This document shows, in pieces, positions 1 through 46,000 of a stretch of 64,000 nt of DNA (the first letter of the stretch is position 1; the number at the start of each line of letters is the position of its first letter). Source of the DNA: Euleptes europaea (lineage: Eukaryota; Chordata; Lepidosauria; Squamata; Sphaerodactylidae). The stretch covers positions 78,527,614 to 78,591,613 of the forward strand of contig NC_079318.1 of assembly GCF_029931775.1 (NCBI RefSeq). Direction: 5' to 3'. The translations under genes were made by a program, and so were the position numbers. Below the pieces are notes generated by a model that worked only from the letters and a program-made list of their open reading frames with translations, was not told the origin of the DNA and did not search any database.

Positions 1-92
1 GGAGACCCTGGAGAGCCACTGCCAATACTGACTTCGATGGACCAAGGGTCTGATTCAGTAGAAGGCAGCTTCATGTGTTCATGTGTGTTCAA
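1..92 (+). repeat. tRNA-headed SINE (family A), 5' cut by window
   Basis: This is the 3' half of the commonest SINE here. It reads ACCCTGGAGAGCC...GACTTCGATGGACCAAGG...GGCAGCTTCATGTGTTC. The head lies before the window. It sits in the CAD intron before the first visible exon. Confidence 0.8.
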
Positions 93-244
93 GCGGGGCT
101 GATATCCCCAGTTGAGTTTTCTTGAAAGATGGTGACCTTCCCTGACTTTTCTCCACAAAACTACTTGTGGTTTCTCTTTTGGGACGGGCTGTCTGATTGC
201 TCCCTGAGGCTGAACTTCTTTGGTCCTTGTGATTTGCTCCTCAG

Positions 245-36457
<36,213 letters not shown>

Positions 36458-37095
36458 CAGGTGCCTACACTCCTCTGCGAGGGGCACAAGGGGGCAGCTC
36501 TGTTCTCAACTCGCCCACTGGTTGGTGCCATTCTGTTGGGCTTGTGCCAACTTCACTCCACCAAAGACCAAAGTGAGGTGCCAGGTGGGAAGGGGCTTGT
36601 TGCCAGCACAGAAGGGAGTGGCGGTAGTACAGGCTCAGGAAGGGAGCAGTCTACTCTCAACCTTCTCCCCCAGCTCTGATCTTCCACTGCCCTGCTTGTG
36701 CCAGGCTCCTCAGGCATATTTGGCACGTTTGCCTGTTTTCCGTTTGCCCTTTTGGGCTGAGCTGGTTTCTGGCCCAGTGCTGGGGGGATTTCTCTCTCCC
36801 CTCCTTTCCGAAGCTTCTGTTCTTTTTGGTTTAAGTATTGATACTCTGACTTATTCCCCCTCCCCCCATGTAGATGCCACTCATGGGATATGTGAGGTGG
36901 TGCTTCTTGCAACAGGGGAACACCATTCAGGTTCTTTCCAGGCTGTGATGCATTCCAACACCCCCCTCCCTTCCTGGTGTGACTGTTCTGAGCTGCACTC
37001 TGCAGTGACTTTTCTACACACTGTGACCTAAGCCGTTTCCATAATTTTCTGTTTTGTTTTTTTTAAATAAAAATGAAATGACCACAAAAGTACAA
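36458..37095 (+). terminator. CAD: CAD 3' UTR and poly(A) signal
   Basis: About 630 bases follow the stop codon with no repeat that I recognise. A canonical AATAAA lies at 37066-37071 in an A/T-rich stretch, so cleavage is expected about 15-25 bases later. A G-rich run at about 37120-37126 could serve as the downstream element. Confidence 0.8.
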
Positions 37096-37138
37096 AGTTC
37101 TGATGTATTTTTTTTGGGGGGGGGAAGATGTTTACTAA

Positions 37139-37452
37139 GAAGAAGAATTGGTTTTTATATGCCGACTTTCTTTACCACTTAAGGGAGACTCAAACTGGCT
37201 TACAATCACCTTCCTTCCCCCTCCCCACAACAGACACCTTGTGAGGTAGGTGAGGCTGAGAGAGCTCTAACAGAGCTGTGACTTGCCCAAGGTCACCAAG
37301 CTGGCTTCATGTTTAGGAGTGAGGAATCGAACCTGCTTCACTAGATTAGTGTCCGCCGCTGATGTGGAGGGAGTGGGGAATCAGGCCCGGTTCTCCAGAT
37401 CAGACTCTACAACTCCAAACCACTGCTCTTAACCACTACACCACACTGGCTA
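37139..37452 (-). repeat. MIR-like SINE (family B)
   Basis: This is a full-length copy on the minus strand, with tail AAGAAGAAGAATTGG at 37139 and head GCCAGTGTGGTGTAGTGGTT at the right. It lies about 50 bp past the CAD poly(A) site. Confidence 0.9.
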
Positions 37453-37589
37453 GCAGCTTGTATGTAAGCGAGATTGAAGATTTGTCTTTACAAATGCTGC
37501 TGCTGCTTCTGTCCTAACATAGGGACCTTGATATATGTGGCCAGTTCAGTCCTGTCCTCAAAAAGCTGAAGGGGGGGGGGAGAGCAATG

Positions 37590-37790
37590 ACAGCTAGTGT
37601 GGTGTAGGGTGGAGGACAAGGACTTTAGACATCTGCTCAGCTAGGAAACTCACTAGGTGACTCTGGGCCACTTGCTCTCTTTCTCTGTACCTAGTATACC
37701 TCACAAGGATGTTGTGAGGATGAAATTGGAGCCTTGGTGACCTCGTATGCTGCCTTGAACTCCTTGGAGGAAGCATGGGATTTTAAAAAG
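37590..37790 (+). repeat. MIR-like SINE (family C)
   Basis: It shows a head at AGCTAGTGTGGTGTAGGG, CACTAGGTGACTCTGGGCCAC and GTTGTGAGGATGAAATTGG, moderately diverged. Confidence 0.65.
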
Positions 37791-37792
37791 TA

Positions 37793-37855
37793 GTAGAACA
37801 GCTAGATTTGAGTCCAGTAGCACCCTGAAGACAAAAAAGACTTTCAGGGTATGAT
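37793..37855 (+). repeat. Penelope-like fragment
   Basis: AGAACAGCTAGATTTGAGTCC and CAGTAGCACCCTGAAGAC match the arm of the palindromes at 22863 and 40590. It breaks off where CR1 begins. Confidence 0.55.
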
Positions 37856-38640
37856 CCAGGGAAATATAGGCTGGTCAGTTTAACCTCTGTCTAAGGGAAA
37901 ATCTTGGATCATATTTTAAAAGGGCTGATCTGTAAATCTCTAGGGAATAGCTTGGTAAGAAGTGGATTTGTCCCCAATAGGTCCTGTCAGACTAATCTCA
38001 TTTCCTGTTTTGATTGGATGACAGGTTTGGTGGGGATGCTTTGGATAATGTATATTTGGACTTTAATAAGGCATTTGATATGGTTCCCCATGATGTTTGG
38101 CAAGTTTGGAGAGCTGTGAATTAGATTTTAGGATGATTAGGTGGATAATAAATTGGTCGGATAATCACACCCATTATTAATGGTTCCTTGTCTGATTGGA
38201 GGGTAGTATCTAGTGGAGTGACACAGGGCTTGGATTTGGGTTTTTAATATTTTTATCAATGATCTAGATGAGGGTGTGAAGGGACTACTCATTAAATTTG
38301 CAGATTACATCAAATTAGGTGGCATAACATTCACTCCAGAAGACAGAAATAAAATATGATCAGACTTGGATGCATTGAAGAAATGGGCAGATGTGAACAA
38401 GATTTAATAGAGATAAATGTAAGGTTTTGCATCTGGATAATAAAAATGTTATGCACACATACTCTTCTGGGTAGTAGCATGCGTGAATGGAATCTTGGGG
38501 TTTTGGTGGACTGCAACTTTTATTTCTATAATTGTAAGATTGCAGAGCAAATACCAGCAAACTGGCATTCTGCTTTTTGTGTTCCCATGGCAATCAGAGT
38601 ATGTGTTAGAACCTCTTAACATGGTATGCAAGAGTTGTCC
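37856..38640 (+). repeat. CR1 LINE, degraded reverse transcriptase
   Basis: In broken frames it reads ANRSCQTNLIS-like, YLDFNKAFDMVPHDV-like, and a region corresponding to the VPQG and YINDLD motifs. These are reverse transcriptase blocks of a CR1-type LINE. Stops and frameshifts are frequent, so it is not coding. Confidence 0.75.
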
Positions 38641-38804
38641 TTGGCCGCCTCCGGAGAGAAAGACACCACAACAGTGAGCTCAGTCTTCTGAGTTGAGGGG
38701 TAAAGTGGCTGAAACTGGAATTGACTACAACCTTGTCAGCATTTTACCAGTAGCAACCATCTGGCAGGTTCGACATTCAGTGATCAGACGCCTTCCAACT
38801 CCCA

Positions 38805-39008
38805 TAGGGTTGCCAGCTCCCTCTTTGCCACCGGCAGGAGGTTTTTGGGGTGGAGCCTGAGGAGGGCGGGGTTTGGGGAGGGACTTGAATGCCAGAGAGA
38901 CCAATTGCCAAAGCGGCCACTTTCTCCAGGTGAACTGATCTCTGTCGGCTGGAGGTCAGTTGTAATAGCAGGAGATCTCCAGCTAGTACCTGGAGGTTCG
39001 CAACCCTA
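38805..39008 (+). mobile_element. hAT-type MITE, TAGGGTTGCC family
   Basis: It has ends TAGGGTTGCC and CGCAACCCTA. The flanking 8-mers AACTCCCA and AACTTCCA agree at 7 of 8. Confidence 0.88.
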
Positions 39009-39009
39009 A

Positions 39010-39205
39010 ACTTCCATAAGATAGTTTCAGACGTTGGTCTGCAGTAGAACAGTTAGATTCGAATTCTGTAGCACCTATTCTCTCCAGTATCAGAGGAGCA
39101 TGCCTATTATTTTGGGTGCGGTGGAACACAGGCAGGATAATGCTGCTGCGGTCGTCTTGTTTGAGGGCTTCCTAGAGGCACCTAGTTGACCACTTTTGTT
39201 GTGCT
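39010..39205 (+). repeat. Penelope-like fragment followed by CR1 fragment
   Basis: GGTCTGCAGTAGAACAGTTAG to TCTGTAGCACC (to 39077) matches the palindrome arm. From there TCTCCAGTATCAGAGGAGCAT matches the CR1 copy at 34797. Confidence 0.6.
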
Positions 39206-39253
39206 CTTAACATGCCTTGAGATAGCTTGTTTTCCTTTTGCATTTTGTCTGCG

Positions 39254-39630
39254 GATGTAGTGGTAAACGGGTTCGTGGGGGAAATAGAGACCCGAACCGT
39301 TATTTCAAGAAAACAGTTTATTCTGGCAGCTGCGACCCAGAGGCCCTAATGGTCAGAAATCTCTGAGTCCCGATCATACTGAGGAAGGGATATTTATCCA
39401 AATTCAAGACATGACAGCCATCAACATTCAGGGCATATCTGATTGTAATACAGACAGAGAGGTGGCAGTATAGTAACAGTTTCACCCAGTTCTTGTTATG
39501 GTTCACTGTAACCCTCCGTGACTCTTGCCCCAGTTACTAGCACACAGCCACACAGAGATACCCTGCCCAGCAACAAGCTATTCCCTTGCTGTCCTAATAC
39601 ATTTCAATACATTTACAGAAAGGAAAAGAG
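39254..39630. mobile_element. Possible LTR remnant
   Basis: It starts TGTAGTGG and contains an A-rich stretch with a polyadenylation-like region, but I find no matching target duplication or CA end. The family is not resolved and the call is weak. Confidence 0.25.
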
Positions 39631-39644
39631 ATTCTTACAAAATG

Positions 39645-39912
39645 TTGTCGAAGGCTTTCACGGTCAGAGTTCATTGGTTCTTGTAGGTTTTCCGGGCTGT
39701 GTGACCGTGGTCTTGGTATTTTCTTTCCTGACGTTTCGCCAGCAGCTGTGGCCGGCATCTTCGGAGGAGTAACGCCGAAGGACAGTTACTCCTCCGAAGA
39801 TGCCTGCCACAGCTGCTGGCGAAACGTCAGGGAAGAAAATACCAAGACCACGGTCACACAGCCCGGATAACCTACAAGAACCAGATTATGACAAATTGCA
39901 AAACCAGTGGAT
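39645..39912. mobile_element. Penelope-like palindrome next to the MPV17 promoter
   Basis: The two arms (about 39667-39774 and 39785-39893) are nearly perfect reverse complements around 39779. They share CTGACGTTTCGCCAGCAGC and GGCTGTGTGACCGTGGTC. The right arm reads CCGAAGA, a GCC/GGC stem and then GAAAC at 39794-39825, a hammerhead-like core. The translation that runs through it is not a gene. Confidence 0.75.
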
Positions 39913-39929
39913 CTTCCATAGTCAGGGGA

Positions 39930-40500
39930 AGTCTACCTTGCTGTCTCACGGACGAACGCAGCTCCGTGCGAAGACAAGAGGGCCAACTTGCTTCAACGGA
40001 GAAGAGGCAGCCAGGATGAGGAAGCGAATGAGCAGGAGCCCGGTTTTCCCAGCGGGAACAAAAACCTCCCAGCCTCCCACATGCCGCCGCCGCCTCGTAT
40101 TTCAACCCAAACAATCCCGCCCGCCCCATTTCACCATGTGGCCCTCAATGATGACGACACCGATGCTTGCGCCAATCGCCGACTGCTGCGTCATATCTCG
40201 GCGCTTGTGGCAATTTCGGCGCGCGGTCCCTCCCTCCCTCCCTCCCTCCCTCGCTGAGGAGGTGGAGCGAGAAGGAGGCTTTGCAAAGTGAAGCTGGTCA
40301 TCGCAGGGGGCCGAAACTTCTGAGGCGTCCGCTCCACTTTGCAGGTGCAGCCCCCAAATTATCTCCCCGCACCGACTTGTAACTGGAAAACGTGGCCCGG
40401 CTGCCTTGGGCTGCGGTGCTATCCTGGCCGAGGGCGATGTGTTCCGGTAGGGGCTAAAGTCAACGCTGCCCCCCCGCGGCCAAATTAACGGAATTCCTAC
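39930..40500 (+). promoter_or_regulatory. MPV17: CpG-rich block: probable MPV17 promoter and first exon
   Basis: Base composition changes sharply to G+C- and CpG-rich. It holds a GC box cluster (CCCGCCCGCCCC, 40116-40127), a CCAAT box (40172-40176), GCTGCGTCATATC and a (CCCT)n pyrimidine run (40228-40252). CACTTTGCAG|GTGCAG at 40344/40345 is a plausible donor for an untranslated first exon. The position fits the coding start at 43008, whose exon has an acceptor. It is the only such island downstream of CAD. Confidence 0.65.
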
Positions 40501-40589
40501 ATGGAAAGGATATGGAAGAATTTAAAAATATGTGGATAAAGGCCGCCACATATTGGGATAAACTGGCCAAAATGGATTTTACTAAGTTA

Positions 40590-40832
40590 ATTCCCAGTGG
40601 GTAGCCGTGTTAGTCTGTCTGCAGTAGTCGAAAAGGGCAAGAGTCCAGTAGCACCTTAAAGACTAACAACAATATTTTCTGGTAGGGTATGAGCTTTCGT
40701 GAGCCACAGCTCACTTCAGATACCACTGAAGAAGATATCTGAAGAAGTGAGCTGTGGCTCACGAAAGCTCATACCCTACCAGAAAATATTTTTGTTAGTC
40801 TTTAAGGTGCTACTGGACTCTTGCCCTTTTTG
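40590..40832. mobile_element. Penelope-like palindrome, best copy
   Basis: It starts with a GTGGGTAGCCGTGTTAGTC lead, then shows arms GAGTCCAGTAGCACCTTAAAG and CTTTAAGGTGCTACTGGACTC head to head. A 12-bp duplication TTTACTAAGTTA flanks it (40578-40589, 40833-40844). The right arm carries CTGAAGA (40739-40745), a GTGAGC/GCTCAC stem and GAAA (40763-40766). Confidence 0.88.
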
Positions 40833-41187
40833 TTTACTAAGTTAGTGAGTTATAGAAATTAGTCTTTTTTTAACATCTTTACATTTTATTAGTAACAAAT
40901 ACGTTTAAAACTGTCAAGACACTTCTGCGGAAGTCAGGTGAAGGGTCACATTAGGTGGTGGGTGGAGGGTAAGGGGGTATCTTATGAGATTTAACAATTG
41001 TATACCTAAAAATGTATTAATGAGTATGTATAGATACTCCTGGATATTTTTGTTTATTCTTTTTTCTGTTACATTAATTGTTAATTTTCTTTTTATGTTA
41101 TAAAAATTTAATAAAAATTAAAAAAAACGCTGCCCCCCGCCTCTTGGGGGGGGTGTGCAAAGAGTAGCAAGCTACTCTCTTGAAACA

Positions 41188-41428
41188 AATTCACAGTGGG
41201 TAGCCGTGTTAGTCTGTCTGGAGTAGTACAAAAGGGCAAGAGTCCAGAAGCACCTTAAATACTAACAAAAATATTTTCTGGCAGGGTATGAGCTTTTGTG
41301 AGCCACAGCTCACTTCTTCAGATACTGAAGATATCTGAAGAAGTGAGCTGTGGCTCACGAAAGCTCATACCCTACCAGAAAATATTTTTGTTGGTCTTTA
41401 AGGTGCTACTGGACTCTTGCCCTTTTCT
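41188..41428. mobile_element. Penelope-like palindrome
   Basis: It has the same structure as 40590-40832 and a 12-bp duplication TCTCTTGAAACA (41176-41187, 41429-41440). Both arms keep the hammerhead-like core. Confidence 0.88.
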
Positions 41429-41537
41429 TCTCTTGAAACAGTCCTTCCCAGCTCTTACAAGGCAATTTGCCCACACCTGCCAATGATGGTCATTTGCAGC
41501 CCCAGGAGGGGGGAAACCGCTCCTTCCTGTTCAGTGG

Positions 41538-41770
41538 GCCGTGGCTCAGTGGCAGAGCATCTGCTTTCTTTTGGATGGCCCCTGTCCAATCCCCCAATTA
41601 AAAGGATCAGGTAGACAAAAAAAATGGTTAGCTGTGTTGGTCCATACAAAATCCAAACCTAAAACCCTTTTAATACTCTAACACACATAGTAGGTGGTGT
41701 GAAAGTCCTTTGAGACCCCAGATAGCTGCTGCCGGTCAGAGTAGATAAGACCTGGATAGACCAAGACAGT
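41538..41770 (+). repeat. tRNA-headed SINE (family A), interrupted
   Basis: The head GGGCCGTGGCTCAGTGGCAG and the later GCTGCTGCCGGTCAGAGTAGA are separated by about 80 bases that include GGTTAGCTGTGTTGGTCCAT, perhaps part of another insertion. Confidence 0.7.
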
Positions 41771-41799
41771 AATCTTAACCAGGTCTACTCAGAATCCTT

Positions 41800-42008
41800 T
41801 TTTTTTTTTTGGCATGTCACAGTTGACCTATGGCAACCCCATAGTGTTTTCAAGGCAAGAGAAGTTCAGAGGTGGTTTGCCATTGCCTGCCTCCATGTCA
41901 TGAACCTGGTATTCCTTGGAGGTCTCCCATCCAAATACTTGCCAGGGTCAACCCTGCTTAGCTTCTGAGAACTGATGAGATCAAGCTAGCCTGTGCTATC
42001 CATGTCAG
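41800..42008 (-). repeat. 5S-rRNA-derived SINE, third copy
   Basis: On the minus strand it contains GATCTCATCAGTTCTCAGAAG, CTAAGCAGGGTTGACCC, TATTTGGATGGGAGACC and the body GCAATGGCAAACCACCTCTG. Confidence 0.8.
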
Positions 42009-42602
42009 GTTTTAGAATCCTACACAGGTATATGTAATGGGGTTTACTCATAGGAAAGTGTTCTTAGGATTGTGCTGCAATAGTCTGACTCAGTAGAAAG
42101 CAGCTTGGTGTTCTTCAAGCCTATGCGAATGTGGTTAAAGGTAGAATTCATTTTCTGATAGTCTTCAGACTATATAAGCCCCACAGTCTTCCTCTGCTGC
42201 CTTCTTATTTGATGGACCCAGTTGCAAGAGAGGTTTCTACAGCACTGAGTAGGGTCTTGCTCCCACATAAATCAGAGGATTGCATTCCAGCTACTTCTGA
42301 ACTAAGCAGTGCGGTTTCTATGGGCTCTGCAGACAGTGGAGCTGGGACTGGTGTGTCCGAAGATTAGACCAATGTTTTGCTACTAAATGGACTGGAGAGG
42401 CTCCGAGACCCCCATTTTGCAATGGAACATGATAAGGCTGCAGAACAACCCTATGCTCACTTATCTGGGAGCAAGCCCCCATTGAATGCAACAAAGCATA
42501 TACTCCTTAGCAGATGCATTCAGGGTCTACACTGTAGGGTATAGGGCCAGCTGGGAAGATGCTGAAGAGAGAGGAGAAGAAAGCAGACTTCACCAGGAAA
42601 AT

Positions 42603-42822
42603 GACAGGTTTGTTTCTTTATACCCCACTTTCCTCCCCAATGGGGACCCAAAGCACCATACAACGTAGTTCTCTCCCCCTGCATTTTTCAGCACAAAAGC
42701 AACCCTGTGAGGTTGGTTAAACTGAGAGAGAGTTGACTGGTCCAAGGTCATCCAGCAAGCTTCCATAGCAAAGTGGGGATTCAAACCTGAGTCTCCCAGG
42801 TCCTAGTCTGACTATAGCATGG
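42603..42822 (-). repeat. MIR-like SINE (family C)
   Basis: On the minus strand it shows GGACCTGGGAGACTCAGG, TTTGAATCCCCACTTTGC and GGGGTATAAAGAAACAAAC. Confidence 0.75.
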
Positions 42823-42992
42823 CTTGATGAGCAGGAGTTTTGTAGGAGATTTGTATTCTGCCACTTGATCTCCCTGGTAGGAAGAGCTTCTTCCAGTAAA
42901 GCTGAGGGAGCTAAATGGGAACACTTAAAAATGTGACATTGGGAACAAGCATATGGTCTGTATACCTGACTCCTCTTTTCTACGCTGTCTAG

Positions 42993-43007
42993 GCTGCAGT
43001 AGGCAAC
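42993..43007 (+). other. MPV17: MPV17 5' UTR part of the start exon
   Basis: A pyrimidine-rich tract ends in CTGTCTAG at 42992. The 15 bases that follow precede the ATG. This implies a spliced leader and a separate first exon. Confidence 0.75.
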
Positions 43008-46000
43008 ATGGCAGCCTTGTGGAAAGCTTACCAGAGGCTGATGGCCAGGCACCCCTGGAAGGTGCAGATCTTCACAGCTGGTAAGAAGAATTTCTCCCTG
43101 GTTGTGCTTTAGGGGAGGGTCAGCTGGGCCTGCTGCATGAAGTCTACACTCTAACCTCCCTGGGCTGGTGCTCAGAAGCAGTCATGGGGTTCATTCTGGC
43201 CTGTTTTAAAAGCCGGGAATAATCCATGCTTAGTAAGTAAGTCGCTTAGTTTATTTTAGCCTTTCAGCTAAAGGAAGGAGCCTTTGAAGTGAAAGTGCCC
43301 TCGGTGGTTTACAAAACAGTGACATACAACAAAATCTGTAAAAGCCATTGAAATACAGTAAACATTTAAAATAGCAAAGTCATACCATAAAATCAGTAAA
43401 ATAACTGCTGATGCTACTCCCCTGCCACACCAGTTCTCATTGATCTTCCAGAAAAGGCATGTCTGCAGATCCATCTGAAAGATCTTCCAGGAATCAGCCA
43501 TTCCTGCAGAAGGAGTTCCAAAGTCTGGGGGCAACGCCTCAAAAAGCCTTTCTGCAGGTTCCTACCAGGAATCTTAGGCCTGTAAAGATCAAACCCAACA
43601 CTTATTGAGGCTGGAAGCCAGCAATATATGATGCATTGGAATATTCCATTTCCTTCTGTAGGGAGTCAATGTGATATAGTGGTTATAGTATCAAACAAGC
43701 CTGTTAGGCAAGAAAATCTGCATTTGTTAAAACGTATCCCCTCCCAAAAAAGTCTATCAATTAGTCTGTGAATTATCAAAGTCTGTGAATTATCAAAGAT
43801 GCACAAATGGTTTCTCTTTGCCCCTGTTTAGCTCAGTGCTTCAGATTCAGGATGGACAAAATAAAGTACTTCTTCACTCAACAGATGATTAAACTGTGGG
43901 CTTCAGTGTCAGTGGATGTAGAGTTGGGCCACTAGCATAGATGGCTTTCATTCTTTTAAGACAGATTCATGGAGGATAGGTCCATTTATGGCTATTAGCC
44001 ATGATAACTACAGTGAACCTTCATGTCCAGAGCTTCTGAATGCCAGTGATAGGAGGCAACTTCAGGGGAAGGCCTGGGCCTTTATGCCCTGTTTTTGGCC
44101 CTCCAGGTTGGCCACTGTGTGAAAACAGGGTAAATGGCATAGATGACCCACTGGTCTTATGGATGTATGCTGATTTTATGACCTTAAGCAGATGATGAGA
44201 GGGAGGGCATCTTGGCCATGGAGTAGGGGTCACTGGGGGTGTGGGGGGGAGGTAGTTGTGAATTTCCTGCATGGTGCAGGGGGTTGGACTTGATGACCCT
44301 GGTGGTCCATTCCAACTCTATGGTTCTGTGATTCTGGTCTAGTCCAACAGGACACCTCTTATGGCCTTATGCTAACTGTGTGTGAATCAAATCATCTGTC
44401 CTTTCTGTGTACCTCAAAGCAGCCCCACATTATGTCCCCTGCAGTGCCAGACTTCAATAGATGAGGGGGATTATACAAGGCTTTTGCTATCCAACTCTCT
44501 AGTTTTAAGCACCTACTGCACGGGCGCAGATGCCTGCCTGCCCTGGAATGTGGCACCTGGTGCGTTTGCACAGAGTCTCCACTAGAGGGAGTGCCTTCAC
44601 CTAGATAGGACGCTGACCCAAAGGGGAGTTCGGGATGTGTGTTCAGGATGCTCAGGATGTGTGTTTAGGATGATCGAAACAGCTATGGCCGCTGTGTTTG
44701 AAGATCTTTTTGTTGCCTCCCCAGAGCATGTAACTGGATGGCTGAGATCAAATGGCAGCGAGGAGAATGGTGTAAGAATTATGGGTCCCTTTTTGGGGAG
44801 AAAGGCAGGGTATAAATGAAGTTAAATACAAAATACATCAGGCATAAAGGATGCGGACCTGGCAGCAGGAAAGCGTCTTGCTCAGTTCCCTTGTGTAGGG
44901 GCTTAGGGGTTTCCTCCGGCCCTTCAAGCCCTTGATGACCTAGGCGGCAGTGAATTCATGAATGTTGCTGATCCTAGCCAGTGCCGTGAGGGCCATGTCT
45001 GGTGGGGCTCCTCTGCTGTCCCGTGGCTTCACCATTTTTTAAATTAGTTTCAGTGTGATTTCCTTTGAGTTGCAGAGGGAAGGGATACGTCACTCATGTG
45101 TTTTGTAAAGTGCCCGGAACCCACTTGTGAAGCTGGAGGTACCGCTTGCTGCTGTTCTGATTTCTTCATCAGGGTGTGGAGGAGGTCCCTGGAGCTTTTG
45201 TAAACTGTGAAGTACTAGGAAAGCCTGTTCTAGAAGCCTGGCAGTGGCCTACCCGGAGAAGGCCTCTTGCAAACCAGAAATTCTTAGTTCTTTGCTCATC
45301 CAGTATTTTAAAAACCTGAGAATTTTCTAACAGTTAGAGCGGTTCCTCAGTGAGACAGGCTTCCTTGGGAGGTGGTAAGCTCTCCTTCCCTCGAAGGTTT
45401 TTAAGCCGAGGCTAGATGGCCATCTGTCAGCAATGCTGATTCTATTACCTTAAGCAGATGATGAGAGGGAGGACATCTTAGCCATCTTCTGGGCATGGAG
45501 TAGGGGTCACTGGGGATGTGGTGGGGGGAGGTAGTTGTGAATTTCCTGCATTGTGCAGGGGGTTGGACCTGGTGGTCTCTCCCAACTCTATGAGTCTATG
45601 AGATGTCCTAAAACTTGAATGCAGAGTCCTGAGAACTTTGAAAGCTTTTGTTTCTTTATTATGTTTGCATCCTACCTCTTTCTCGAAGGAGCTTAGCAGG
45701 GCAGCTCACAAAGGGCTGTTCCATTTTTTCTCACAACAACCCTGTGAAGTAGGCTAGGTTAAGAGGTAGTGACTGCCCCAAGGTCCCCAGAGAACATGTG
45801 GCTGAGTGAGGGTGACAGTCACATGAATGCACAGGAATCTGCCCTGCACTAAGTGAGACCATTGGTCTGTCAGTCAATATTGTCCATTTTGGTTTGCCGC
45901 GGCTGTTCAGGGTCTCAGGCTGAGGTCTTTCACTTCACCTCCTACCTGATCCTTTTAGCTGGAGATGCTGTACCACTGAGCCACAGCCCCTCACCTAAGT

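Noticed and set aside
37856-38640. Reverse-transcriptase-like coding region
   Set aside because: It is a CR1 fossil with many stops and frameshifts and cannot encode a protein.
39800-40291. 163-residue reading frame starting MPATAAGETS
   Set aside because: Its first part is the right arm of a repeat palindrome and the rest runs through the CpG block. No homologous protein is recognised.
40590-41428. Reading the palindromes as DNA-transposon MITEs with terminal inverted repeats
   Set aside because: The 11-12 bp target duplications and head-to-head partial copies fit target-primed insertion better, and no transposon-type terminal motif is present.
37090-43000. Search for SLC30A3, DNAJC5G, TRIM54 or UCN between CAD and MPV17
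   Set aside because: No exon of any of these was seen on either strand. The interval is repeats plus the CpG block.
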